A stretch of DNA of 64,000 nt from positions 3,658,001 to 3,722,000 of the forward strand of contig OY763926.1 of NCBI GenBank assembly GCA_963667715.1, read 5' to 3'. This document shows, piece by piece, positions 1 to 8,023 of the stretch. The DNA is from JAFGDI01 sp963667715 (GTDB taxonomy: Bacteria > Planctomycetota > Phycisphaerae > Sedimentisphaerales > SM23-30). A program made the position numbers and the translations under genes. Below the pieces are notes generated by a model, which was given only the letters and a program-made list of their open reading frames with translations, was not told the origin of the DNA and searched no databases. Within the stretch, counting starts at the first letter, position 1. The number at the start of each line of letters is the position of its first letter.

Positions 1-25
1 ACCATCAGCCTTGGGCTGACTTGGA

Positions 26-56
26 AATAAAAAAGCCGGATGGTTAGTCCGGCTTG
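26..56 (-). terminator. Rho-independent terminator after the PEP-CTERM array
   Basis: Read on the minus strand, an AAGCCGGACT arm pairs across a short loop with a matching CCGGCTT arm, followed by a run of six T. It lies just past the stop codon at 74 and would end transcription coming from the minus-strand PEP-CTERM cassette. Confidence 0.8.
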
Positions 57-73
57 AGTTGGTTATTTTGTTT

Positions 74-694
74 TCAGTTTCGACGTTTCAAAAACATTGA
101 ACCTATGCCTAGTAGGGCAAGAGAACAAGGCTCAGGGATAACTTCTATATTCATATATGTGGGTTCATAATTGTTACTGTTTTGAAAATCTATCATAAAT
201 GAGGTATTATCCCACCAAGTCCCAGATATGCCCACTATATTATCGCCAGAATCTTTAATCCATTCCCAGTCATCCTGACAATCTATGGTAATGTGGGTAG
301 AGTAGTTACCATACTCATCAATTGACACTATTTGAGAACTGAAAATAGTCCCAACAAAACCGCCGTCAATCAGGGCAGTAGCATCGTCACTAATATGAAT
401 ATTACTTGTAGCACCACCAGAAAAATGCAATGAACTACTATCCCAGATATCTATTGAATAAACACCATAATTCAAAGTATTACTTAAAGGCAATGACGTT
501 GAAAGAACCTCAAGGTGACTGTCGTTGCTCATAAGTATCTGATGAGCATTGCCACCATTGACAATCAGAGTATCTGAATTATATACTCTACCTTGCCCTA
601 TATATTCACCTTTGGATAAATAACCATCATCGATAACACTTGCATTACACACACTAGAAATACATAAAATTAGCAACCATAATATCTTTTTCAT
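74..694 (-). CDS. PEP-CTERM protein, tandem copy A
   Basis: An exported protein of 206 residues and unknown function. It opens with a signal peptide (MKKILWLLILC, then a cleavage region near CNAS). The body is rich in beta strands with repeated Asn/Gly/Asp turns, and the C-terminus has the PEP-CTERM sorting signal: Pro-Glu-Pro, a hydrophobic stretch, then KRR. PEP-CTERM signals are normally handled by an exosortase, which is not in this window. The start at 694 was chosen because an AGAAGG ribosome site lies directly before it; an ATG 15 bases upstream overlaps that site. Two further copies of identical length follow upstream (782-1402 and 1576-2196), so it belongs to a tandem array. The terminator at 26-56 follows it. 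Confidence 0.85.
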   Translation of the reverse strand: MKKILWLLILCISSVCNASVIDDGYLSKGEYIGQGRVYNSDTLIVNGGNAHQILMSNDSHLEVLSTSLPLSNTLNYGVYSIDIWDSSSLHFSGGATSNIHISDDATALIDGGFVGTIFSSQIVSIDEYGNYSTHITIDCQDDWEWIKDSGDNIVGISGTWWDNTSFMIDFQNSNNYEPTYMNIEVIPEPCSLALLGIGSMFLKRRN

Positions 695-720
695 TATCCT
701 TCTCTCCATATAAAGTTAAA

Positions 721-776
721 GCCTGACACTATTATAACAAATAATGCCAGGCTTATTCAAACTATTCTTCTATATA
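721..776 (-). repeat. Array junction: hairpin plus 5-codon remnant of the big gene's end
   Basis: Positions 721-752 form a 13-bp hairpin (GCCTGGCATTATT pairing with AATAGTGTCAGGC, two wobbles). The same hairpin stands before the other two copies at 1429-1460 and 2224-2255. Positions 762-776 read Y-I-E-E-stop on the minus strand, matching the last codons of the 984-residue gene that ends at 2265. This marks a duplication breakpoint. The hairpin lacks a clear T run, so termination here is uncertain. Confidence 0.7.
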
Positions 777-781
777 GAAAG

Positions 782-1402
782 TTATCTTCTTCTCTTCAGG
801 AATAAACCACCAAGACCAAATAGGGCTAGTGTGGCTGGTTCAGGAACAACTTCTATATTCATATATGTGGGTTCATAATTATTACTGTTGATAAAGTCTA
901 TTTTGAATGAAGTGTCATCCCACCAAGAGCCAGTTATGCCCACAATGTTTTCTTTTGTATCATATAACCATTACCAGCCGTCCTGACAATCTATGGTAAT
1001 ATGGGTAGTGTAATTACCATATTCATCAATTGACACTATTTGAGAACTAAAAATACTAACAATCTCACCACCGTCAATTATGGCTGTAGCATCGTTGCCA
1101 ATATGTATCCTATCTGTAGCCCCACCTGAAAAATGTAGAGAGCTATTGTCCCACAACAATATCGAATAGACACCATAATTCAAAGTATTACTTAATGGCA
1201 ACGAGGTTGAAAGAACCTCAAGATGACTTGAGTTATTTGTAATAATTTGATTAGCATTACCACCGTTAACAATCAGGGTATCTGAATTATATACCCTACC
1301 TTGCCCTATATATTCACCTTTGGATAAATAACCATCATCTATAACACTTGCACTACATACACCAGAAACGCATAAAATTAGCAACCATAATATCTTTTTC
1401 AT
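782..1402 (-). pseudogene. PEP-CTERM protein, tandem copy B, interrupted by one in-frame stop
   Basis: This copy has exactly the same 621-base length as copies A and C. It starts at 1402 with the same AGAAGG ribosome site and signal peptide and stays in frame to a PEP-CTERM tail (VVPEPATLALFGLGG, then KRRR) ending at 782. A TAA at 971-973 interrupts it where copy A has Glu after DCQDDW, a change explained by one base (GAA to TAA). Beyond the stop the frame is intact with conservative substitutions, so the mutation looks recent. As read, translation gives a 143-residue product lacking the sorting signal. It could be a true pseudogene, a sequencing error, or less likely a stop that is read through. 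Confidence 0.85.
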
Positions 1403-1428
1403 AATCCTTCTCTCCATATAAAGTTAAA

Positions 1429-1526
1429 GCCTGACACCATTATACCAAATAATGCCAGGCTTATTCAAACTATTCTTCTATATAGCCATATAAAATTGTC
1501 AGCTCATCTTCCAGAAAAGTCATATC
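1429..1526 (-). repeat. Array junction: hairpin and 18-codon remnant of the big gene's 3' end
   Basis: The hairpin at 1429-1460 copies those at 721 and 2224. Positions 1470-1526 translate on the minus strand to DMTFLEDELTILYGYIEE and a stop, closely matching the true C-terminus of the gene ending at 2265 (DLMDFLDDELTVLYEHIEE). No coding similarity continues upstream of this. The stretch is therefore a leftover from a duplication that carried the big gene's tail together with the small gene. It is followed at about 1540-1577 by a short imperfect repeat (CACAGATTTCGCAGATTTTCACAGATTATC). Confidence 0.75.
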
Positions 1527-1575
1527 GGTGGGCAGACATTAAAAACAGTCCACAGATTTCGCAGATTTTCACAGA

Positions 1576-2196
1576 TTATCTTCTGCGTTTGAGTAATAGT
1601 GAACCTGCGGAAAGAAGGAGAAGCGAAGCAGGTTCTGGGATAACTTTAATATTCATATATGTGGGTTCATAATTATCACTGTTGATAAAGTCTATATTGA
1701 AAGATGTATCATCCCACCAAGAACCAGATATGCCCACTATATTATCGCCTGAATCTCTAATCCATTCCCAGTCATCCTGACAATCTATGGTTATATGGGT
1801 AGAGTAATTACCATATTCATCTAACTGAACTATTTGAGAACTAAAAATATAATTCACCAGTCCGCCATCAATCAGGGCAGTTGCATCATCACTAAGATAA
1901 ATCGTATTTGATGCGCCACCAGAAAAGTGTAGAGAACTATTATCCCAAATAATAATTGACCAAATACCGTTATTAGCTGTTGAACTCAAAGGCAAGGATG
2001 TTGAATTAACAATAAGAGTACTTGTATTATTCATTGTTATTTGATGGGCATTGCCACCATTGACAAGCAATATATCAGAATTATAAACTTGCCCATGAGG
2101 AATATATTCGCCAGTAGACAAACACCCATCATCAATCACGCTTGCATTACAAATACTTGAAATAAATAGAATTAGCAACCATAATATATTTTTCAT
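1576..2196 (-). CDS. PEP-CTERM protein, tandem copy C
   Basis: The third 206-residue paralogue, intact. It has a signal peptide (MKNILWLLILF), the same beta-rich body with the conserved ITIDCQDDWEWI segment and a WWDDTSF segment, and a PEP-CTERM tail (VIPEPASLLLLSAGS, then KRRR). The start at 2196 follows a GAGAAGGATTT ribosome site; the open frame extends 12 codons further upstream but has no better start. It lies 68 bases after the stop of the large beta-helix gene, with the shared hairpin (2224-2255) between them, so the two may be co-transcribed. Function is unknown. A surface or matrix role is inferred from the sorting signal only. Confidence 0.85.
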   Translation of the reverse strand: MKNILWLLILFISSICNASVIDDGCLSTGEYIPHGQVYNSDILLVNGGNAHQITMNNTSTLIVNSTSLPLSSTANNGIWSIIIWDNSSLHFSGGASNTIYLSDDATALIDGGLVNYIFSSQIVQLDEYGNYSTHITIDCQDDWEWIRDSGDNIVGISGSWWDDTSFNIDFINSDNYEPTYMNIKVIPEPASLLLLSAGSLLLKRRR

Positions 2197-2223
2197 AAAT
2201 CCTTCTCTCCATATAAAGTTATA

Positions 2224-2255
2224 GCCTGACACTATTATAACAAATAATGCCAGGC
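2224..2255 (-). repeat. Intergenic hairpin, third copy
   Basis: A 13-bp stem with two wobble pairs and a 6-base loop, nearly identical to those at 721-752 and 1429-1460. It lies between the stop of the 984-residue gene and the start of copy C. It may reduce read-through or protect mRNA ends; no T run is present. Confidence 0.6.
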
Positions 2256-2264
2256 TTATTCAAA

Positions 2265-5219
2265 CTATTCTTCTATATGTTCATATAAAACAGTTAATTC
2301 ATCATCAAGGAAATCCATCAAATCCAGTAAATCTTCCTTATCTTCACAGCCGTAGTAGTATTGAGTCTCAATAGCCCTAAGAAGTTCGGTAACATCACGT
2401 ATTCCAACTGCTAATTCAGCATTTGACATTCCTTCATAAGGGTCTGCCTCAGGCTCCTCCTCCACATACATAATTGTAGAAGTTGTCCTTGCAACTGAAA
2501 TCATAGTATTTGAACTAGTCAGGCTTGTTGACATTAGTGACATAGTTTCCAGTGTTTCAGTTGTAACTTCAACATCTTCCAGAGACTTGCCATACCAGCA
2601 GGCTTCCCATAGCCACGGAGCATCATATAAGAACATTTCCAAGTCAGAAATATCAATCTGGTATTGACTATCGCCAGCCTTGTCAATATTACAACAATTG
2701 TGCCATACTTGTGCTGCTATATCATCAGCATAATTAGGGTCATTTGCCCAGACAGGGTCATTAGGGTCGTGACTCAACCAAGCCTCTGAGATATATTTAA
2801 ATTCTCTAAGGTTGACAATACCGTCATCGTTCCAGTCCAGTTGATTTGAGATGTCATCTTGACTTACATCTCCATCACAGGAATAAACTTCATCAGCTCC
2901 AATATCGACACCACTGCCAAATATACGGTTCTCATTGTCGTAATCCAAATCACTACTTGAAAATAGACTTGCATTGCCAATATCTTTACAAACTGAATTA
3001 TAGGCAAGATGGTAGTTGGATATGGAAGGAGCACCATTTGGGTCTTTAGGACAGGCAAACATAGGATCCTCATCATATATATGCAAGGCTTGATTAGAAC
3101 AATTTTGAATGAAACAATACGAAGCCACATATTCAGGATTAACACCACTTAACTGATTGCTATTACTATTGTTATAGAATAAAATGCAATTCTGGATGTC
3201 AGGGTAATCGTTGGGGTCATTGGCAGTTTCTACATCTGTGAAATACAGACCTTCACCACGGTTATTTGAGATGGTATTACCATAAATAATGGGGGTATTT
3301 GTCGGATATTCAATACGAATACCCTGACAAGCTTGCACTTTCATATTACTTTCTGAAATAATATTATTCTTTGCTACAATATTAGAGTCTATTGTATATA
3401 TACCATTTTCACCACTTCTCATTACCCATGAATTATAAATGTCTAATTTAGAGCCAATTCCTTCATGATGAACACCATCCTGTGAATTATCATTGATTTT
3501 ACAAGATTTTATAGTGACATTTCCGTAGTCATTTACACCATCACCGTCATTATCAACAAAATCTGTTGAAGAAGCATATACACCATGTCGTTCACTATCC
3601 CTTATTTCACAGTTCTTTAGAACAAAATCAGCATTTTCGCCATAAACACAATACCTATTGGCATTTTCCACGATGAAACCATCTAAGAACGTATTATTAC
3701 CCATTGTAACCACGGTATTTATGTCAATGTAAGCATCATTATCCACCTGACCAGTCAGAATTGGCTTGTATTTCTTAGTGTCCCTGTCATCAAAGTCACA
3801 GCCCTTGGCAGGAAAGCCACCATACATTTGCATATTTTCTAATAGTGCAAAGGTATCAGAACTGCTATCACCGGGGTAATAGGTTCCAGCTCCGACATAA
3901 AGAACATAATCATAACCAGTGCAAGCAGAGTTATTTATACGATTAAATGCCTTTTGTAAGCCGTCTCTGCCACTATAAGCATTGCTCCAGTCGATACCAG
4001 AGTCGCCACCTGTAGCAGTCTCACTAATATAAATTATCGCAGGATTATCTTCAGGGCAGCAGATATCAGTAGTGTCATGAACAGTCCTAATATTGACCCA
4101 ATGAGTCGCATTTGAATCGTACTCGCTAGTAGGCATCAAAACCATATTTGCAGTATTTGTAAAGCTACTGCCTGGCTCAGCATATCCTGTTACAACCGCC
4201 TCCAATTCAAAACAACCAAGTTCATCTGGATATATAGTTCCCAGATTCACATAGCAACGGTCCATACTCATATAATCAAAAGTAAAATCGCCCTGATAAC
4301 AAAGTAGTTCTGAGGGCAGCATATCAACAATAAAAACGTTATTATAAGTGATTTCTGAGCTGTTTTCATAGCATATAGTATAAGTCACAGAATTGTCTGC
4401 ATTTAAGCAGCTGCTACTTTCAGCTTCCATTGTAAACTTGAGGTACCTATTAATATCATTTGCAACAGTAACCACATCATAATCACCAGTTTCAGCATCT
4501 AGCTGGCCAAGCTCTAATACTTCAAAACCAGCTCCCATAGAGTCGAATTTAACGTGATACGATTCAGACCAGTTTGCCATATCATTCGGTTCGAGATTAT
4601 TAAATATTCCAGAAGAATATCCTATATCAGTTATTGATGTGATATCATCTCGTCCAAGCTCGTGTGTTGTTTCTATTCCCCAACTTGCTGGCACCCAATC
4701 AAAGCCCCTGAATGCATCACCCAATGCTACCATCCCTGTACCTACACCGTCTAATACATATTTCATAGACTGAGTCATAAAATAGGCCGCCCCCGGTACA
4801 CTTCCAATCTGATAAGCAGTATGATAATCAGCATCATGACCGCTAAGAACAACTCTGCCAGTTAAACCAGCTTCAAGCACGGCAGGCAGCAGCCCACTCA
4901 TATCACTGTTTTCATTCCATCCTACAACAAGAATAGGATAGTTTTGCAGATCTTCTACAGTCACAGAATTTTCACTACCATAACGCACCTCATAATTTGT
5001 CATACCCAATGCATCCATAGCTAAGATAATATCAGATGAACCATAAACCAAAATTGGTGTATCTTTAGCAAATGGAACATCATTATTGATGTCAAATGAC
5101 AACTCAGATGCCATCGGCAATGCAGTGCCATCTGAAATAACATTCCAACTCCCTAGAACAATTGAAATGTTTACCACAACCAGGACCAACAAAAAAGAAC
5201 ACAAACGAAACAAACTCAT
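2265..5219 (-). CDS. Large secreted beta-helix protein with dockerin-like C-terminus
   Basis: A protein of about 984 residues with an N-terminal signal peptide (MSLFRLCSFLLVLVVVNISIVLGS). A first globular region carries a DUF11-like module (CLNADNSVTYTICYENSSE, then LPSEL and a Cys-rich stretch). A middle region typical of parallel beta-helix (PbH1) proteins starts at IIYISETATGGDSG and includes VLYVGAGTYYPGDSS and MQMYGGF. Near the C-terminus are two calcium-loop segments, DWNDDGIVNLREFKYISEAW and a second containing DISDLEMFLYDAPWLW, which resemble the dockerin-like EF-hand pairs common in planctomycete exported proteins. A Ser/Thr-rich and acidic tail follows. The start at 5219 has an AAAGGAG site 8 bases upstream. 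Enzymatic activity is not evident; polysaccharide binding or cell-surface display is inferred. Confidence 0.8.
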   Translation of the reverse strand: MSLFRLCSFLLVLVVVNISIVLGSWNVISDGTALPMASELSFDINNDVPFAKDTPILVYGSSDIILAMDALGMTNYEVRYGSENSVTVEDLQNYPILVVGWNENSDMSGLLPAVLEAGLTGRVVLSGHDADYHTAYQIGSVPGAAYFMTQSMKYVLDGVGTGMVALGDAFRGFDWVPASWGIETTHELGRDDITSITDIGYSSGIFNNLEPNDMANWSESYHVKFDSMGAGFEVLELGQLDAETGDYDVVTVANDINRYLKFTMEAESSSCLNADNSVTYTICYENSSEITYNNVFIVDMLPSELLCYQGDFTFDYMSMDRCYVNLGTIYPDELGCFELEAVVTGYAEPGSSFTNTANMVLMPTSEYDSNATHWVNIRTVHDTTDICCPEDNPAIIYISETATGGDSGIDWSNAYSGRDGLQKAFNRINNSACTGYDYVLYVGAGTYYPGDSSSDTFALLENMQMYGGFPAKGCDFDDRDTKKYKPILTGQVDNDAYIDINTVVTMGNNTFLDGFIVENANRYCVYGENADFVLKNCEIRDSERHGVYASSTDFVDNDGDGVNDYGNVTIKSCKINDNSQDGVHHEGIGSKLDIYNSWVMRSGENGIYTIDSNIVAKNNIISESNMKVQACQGIRIEYPTNTPIIYGNTISNNRGEGLYFTDVETANDPNDYPDIQNCILFYNNSNSNQLSGVNPEYVASYCFIQNCSNQALHIYDEDPMFACPKDPNGAPSISNYHLAYNSVCKDIGNASLFSSSDLDYDNENRIFGSGVDIGADEVYSCDGDVSQDDISNQLDWNDDGIVNLREFKYISEAWLSHDPNDPVWANDPNYADDIAAQVWHNCCNIDKAGDSQYQIDISDLEMFLYDAPWLWEACWYGKSLEDVEVTTETLETMSLMSTSLTSSNTMISVARTTSTIMYVEEEPEADPYEGMSNAELAVGIRDVTELLRAIETQYYYGCEDKEDLLDLMDFLDDELTVLYEHIEE

Positions 5220-5795
5220 AACAGATACTCCTTTACGTAAAGTAAATACACTCTCACCATATAAACACAATGTCACAATGGTTTTGGATTACAAACTAAA
5301 ATATTAAATGCGACCGATTAAATAACTCTCCCAGAATTATTTTAACTCTAACACTTAAAATCATCTAATAAATTAAGATTTTGGTACTCTAAAGCCTTAC
5401 TTTTATTGAATTCAATATAGCACTCCAGGTAATAATAAACAATAAAAAATGATGGCAGTGTTTAAGACTAAAGGGCCGTGTTGGCTAAAAGAAAAAGAAT
5501 ATCGAGCAACTTATATACTAAATTAGTTAAGATATTCAGCGATTTCAGACTAAGAATCACAAGGTACGATGTATGGCGTGTTGGCTAGGAGATTATGGTG
5601 GCAATAATAATTAAAGAAAAAAATTATTCAGTAAGAAGTGGTTAGTTCATAAGTTAACAAAATGTACGCCCATTAGTCTGAAAAAAAGATAAAAATATCT
5701 GCTAACGAAATGCTCATATTTACAATATGTATTGTGGAAGAGGTGTGGTAGAAAGTAAACAGAGAAGAGAATAATGAGATATATCATATGTTGCC
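5220..5795. other. AT-rich intergenic region with no convincing gene
   Basis: This stretch holds the upstream region of the minus-strand cassette. A short direct repeat, CGTGTTGGCTA, occurs at about 5477 and 5578. A 36-codon plus-strand frame (GTG at 5478 to TAG at 5588), rich in Lys/Arg/Leu, is open but has no supporting signal. Confidence 0.4.
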
Positions 5796-6019
5796 GGAGG
5801 TAGATTTAGTATGGTATCAGACCTTATAAATGGATCTGACACAAGCACGCTGATATTGATACCATGCTGAGGGGCATATAAAAAGTACCAACTTCCATCT
5901 CCTATTCAGGCTAACCAGGGTCGGAAATCATCCTCCTAATACGATATACGACCCTAACAAGCTTACACCAATTGCCTGTGGGTACGATTATTATAATTGG
6001 ATTCACAGGCACATTTTTT
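5796..6019 (+). ncRNA. Candidate structured RNA ending in a terminator
   Basis: GGAGGTAGATTT (5796-5807) can pair with AAATCATCCTCC (5925-5936). Directly inside it, AGTATGGTATCA (5808-5819) pairs with TGATACCATGCT (5857-5868), giving two stacked helices. A competing hairpin, GGGTCG (5918-5923) with CGACCC (5949-5954), would sequester the 3' strand of the outer helix. The segment ends with a strong terminator: TGCCTGTG (5973-5980) pairs with CACAGGCA (6004-6011), followed by six T. No open frame fits and the next gene starts 720 bases downstream, so a free-standing RNA is more likely than a leader. It matches no RNA family I can name. Confidence 0.4.
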
Positions 6020-6689
6020 ATTGTTTTCATTTCCACTTCAAACTGTTATTATATAGTTTAAACTGACCGATGGTCATTTTGAACAGAAATTAGAATTCAG
6101 AAATCAGGATTTAGGCATTATGCTGACTTGAAAACGGTAATTCTATGCTCTGCGGATAAATGGCTCTCATTGATATTTTTAATTGGTATTCAGCAGACAT
6201 TACTGGTCAGTTTGAGTTCTACGGTTATATAAGGTGTAAGCAAGCAAGACATAAAGAAAAATTGTAACCGTTCACAGTGTATACACTGACACTAAAGTTG
6301 ATAGAAACTTAAATTGTTTATTAACAAGTAATAAGTAACAAGAAACAAGCTCAGGCTTCTCGTCCCGACGTTTATCGGGACTCTAAACTGTTTGATTTTT
6401 TATTACAGGCCAGGCCTGTAATTCAATGGCTTGTAAATTGATCGGTAGCACTTATTTATGGTACTTTAGTCTAAGTGTAATATATAACATATTTATGTAC
6501 TTGCGTGAACGATTACGAAAAGTTTAGATAAAGCCCCAAGCACTAATCTGAGATAAAGATATAAGACAGATAGTATAAGCTCAGGAGCTAAACTTATTTT
6601 TCCATAAACCTTACTGCCATACCACCTTAGAGACTTATTTTCTGTATCTGTTCAGTTTGAGATAATTACAATTAATCCAGATTGTTGTA
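6020..6689. other. Intergenic region with palindromes, no gene seen
   Basis: It contains a TGACCGATGGTCA palindrome (about 6057-6082), a CCCGACGTTTATCGGG hairpin (about 6364-6380) and a perfect 9-bp palindrome, ATTACAGGC-CAG-GCCTGTAAT (6402-6422). No coding frame with a start and ribosome site was found. Confidence 0.5.
6057..6082. repeat. TGACCG/CGGTCA palindrome, copy 1
   Basis: AAACTGACCGATGGTCATTTTGAA is an imperfect palindrome resembling the near-perfect one at 9341-9367 and the one at 12631-12647. All three lie in non-coding DNA around the metallophosphoesterase and LamG genes. Confidence 0.5.
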
Positions 6690-6714
6690 CAACAGCCCTA
6701 TTCGACGGCTGTTG
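6690..6714 (+). promoter_or_regulatory. Leader hairpin upstream of the metallophosphoesterase pair
   Basis: CAACAGCC (6690-6697) and GGCTGTTG (6707-6714) form a perfect 8-bp stem 25 bases before the start at 6740. No T run follows on the plus strand, so it is more likely an mRNA 5' stem or a binding site than a terminator. Confidence 0.45.
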
Positions 6715-6739
6715 CGACAAAAAAGTGTGAAAGATAACT

Positions 6740-8011
6740 ATGTTAAAGTGGTATAAATACATCTTCTGTTGTTTGTTGATCACTCCCCTTTTTCTTTACG
6801 GCCAGGATTTCATCAACACCAACAGAACCGCCTATATTAGTCTGGAAAAAGCCTCGGCAAGCGAGAGTTTTTCATTTGCTATTTTAGGCGACCGGACAAC
6901 AGGTAAAGATGAAGGTCTTTTGGTACTAAGGCAGGCAGTGATCGATATTAATATGCTGGGGCCTGATCTGGTTATGAATGTTGGTGACATGATCCAGGGA
7001 TATAATGGACATGATGCCTGGATGAAGCAGATGAGAGTGTATAAAGAGATCATGTCAGGTTTGCAGATGCCGTGGCTGCCGACAGCGGGTAATCACGATG
7101 TATATTATCGTGGCGAGAATAAACCCAAAGGTGAACATGAATCTGATTACGAGAATAATTTCGGGCCGTTATGGTATTCATTTGAATATAAAAAATGCTG
7201 TTTTATAGTTTTATTTACCGATGAAGGCAACCCAGAGACAGGCGAGAAAAAATTCGACAGTCCTGAATGTCAGATTATGAGCGAGGCTCAGACAGAGTTT
7301 TTACAGAGCAGTCTACAAAAAGCCAAAGATGCAAAACATGTATTTCTATTTATGCATCAGCCCCGCTGGCTGGGTGGCAATTATGGTAAGGATTGGGACA
7401 GAGTACACGAGATACTCAAAGAGGCAGGAAATGTATCGGCCTGCTTTGCCGGCCATACTCACTCTATGCATTATTCAGAGAGAGATGGAATCGCATATTA
7501 TATACTGCCGGTAACCGGGGGCAGCCAGGCGGATCGTGATATGAATATTATGCCGGGGAACGGTAATTTCTTCTATAATGTCTGTGTTCGAGGTGATGAT
7601 TACCACGTATCGACATTTCCAGTTGGAGCAGTGATAAATCCTCAAAAGATGAATATCCCCCTTATCCTGCTGGAAGATCACAGATGGGAAGTGGTAACCG
7701 AAGAAATAAGGACCCTGACATTTCCGATCAATATACCGGGCAGTAATGAAAAAGGCGGCACATTAAAAATAATCCTTACCGGCTGTTTTGATAACAGCGG
7801 CGATAATGGTACAGACTTTGGCCTGATAGACAATAACGGCGAGAGTGTTTACAACGGTTTTTATGACAAAGATGATGTTTACGAAATAACCTATCCGGTG
7901 GCGGCGGGCGAGAGTTATAAATTCATTATTTCTGACCCCGATACGGTCTTAACTGGCGACGCTCCCGGCAACGGCGGCAACCTGACAATAGAATTCATTA
8001 ATAACGACTAA
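6740..8011 (+). CDS. Exported calcineurin-like metallophosphoesterase (paralogue 1)
   Basis: A 423-residue protein with a signal peptide (MLKWYKYIFCCLLITPLFLYG). The metallophosphoesterase metal-binding motifs are in order: GDR at 50-52, GD at 82-83, GNHD at 117-120, His206 in FMHQPRW, and GHTH at 238-241. This family hydrolyses phosphomonoesters or phosphodiesters with two metal ions. After the catalytic domain, roughly 100 residues form an additional beta-rich C-terminal domain with Asn/Gly/Asp turns. The protein is probably periplasmic. A closely related paralogue begins 13 bases after its stop, so the two form an operon. The ribosome site (GAAAG) is weak. The substrate cannot be told from sequence. 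Confidence 0.88.
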   Translation: MLKWYKYIFCCLLITPLFLYGQDFINTNRTAYISLEKASASESFSFAILGDRTTGKDEGLLVLRQAVIDINMLGPDLVMNVGDMIQGYNGHDAWMKQMRVYKEIMSGLQMPWLPTAGNHDVYYRGENKPKGEHESDYENNFGPLWYSFEYKKCCFIVLFTDEGNPETGEKKFDSPECQIMSEAQTEFLQSSLQKAKDAKHVFLFMHQPRWLGGNYGKDWDRVHEILKEAGNVSACFAGHTHSMHYSERDGIAYYILPVTGGSQADRDMNIMPGNGNFFYNVCVRGDDYHVSTFPVGAVINPQKMNIPLILLEDHRWEVVTEEIRTLTFPINIPGSNEKGGTLKIILTGCFDNSGDNGTDFGLIDNNGESVYNGFYDKDDVYEITYPVAAGESYKFIISDPDTVLTGDAPGNGGNLTIEFINND

Positions 8012-8023
8012 TTCCGGCGAGAT

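Noticed and set aside
5478..5588. A 36-codon plus-strand frame starting at GTG, rich in Lys/Arg
   Set aside because: Poorly spaced ribosome site, no recognisable similarity, and it lies in an AT-rich non-coding stretch; chance is likely.
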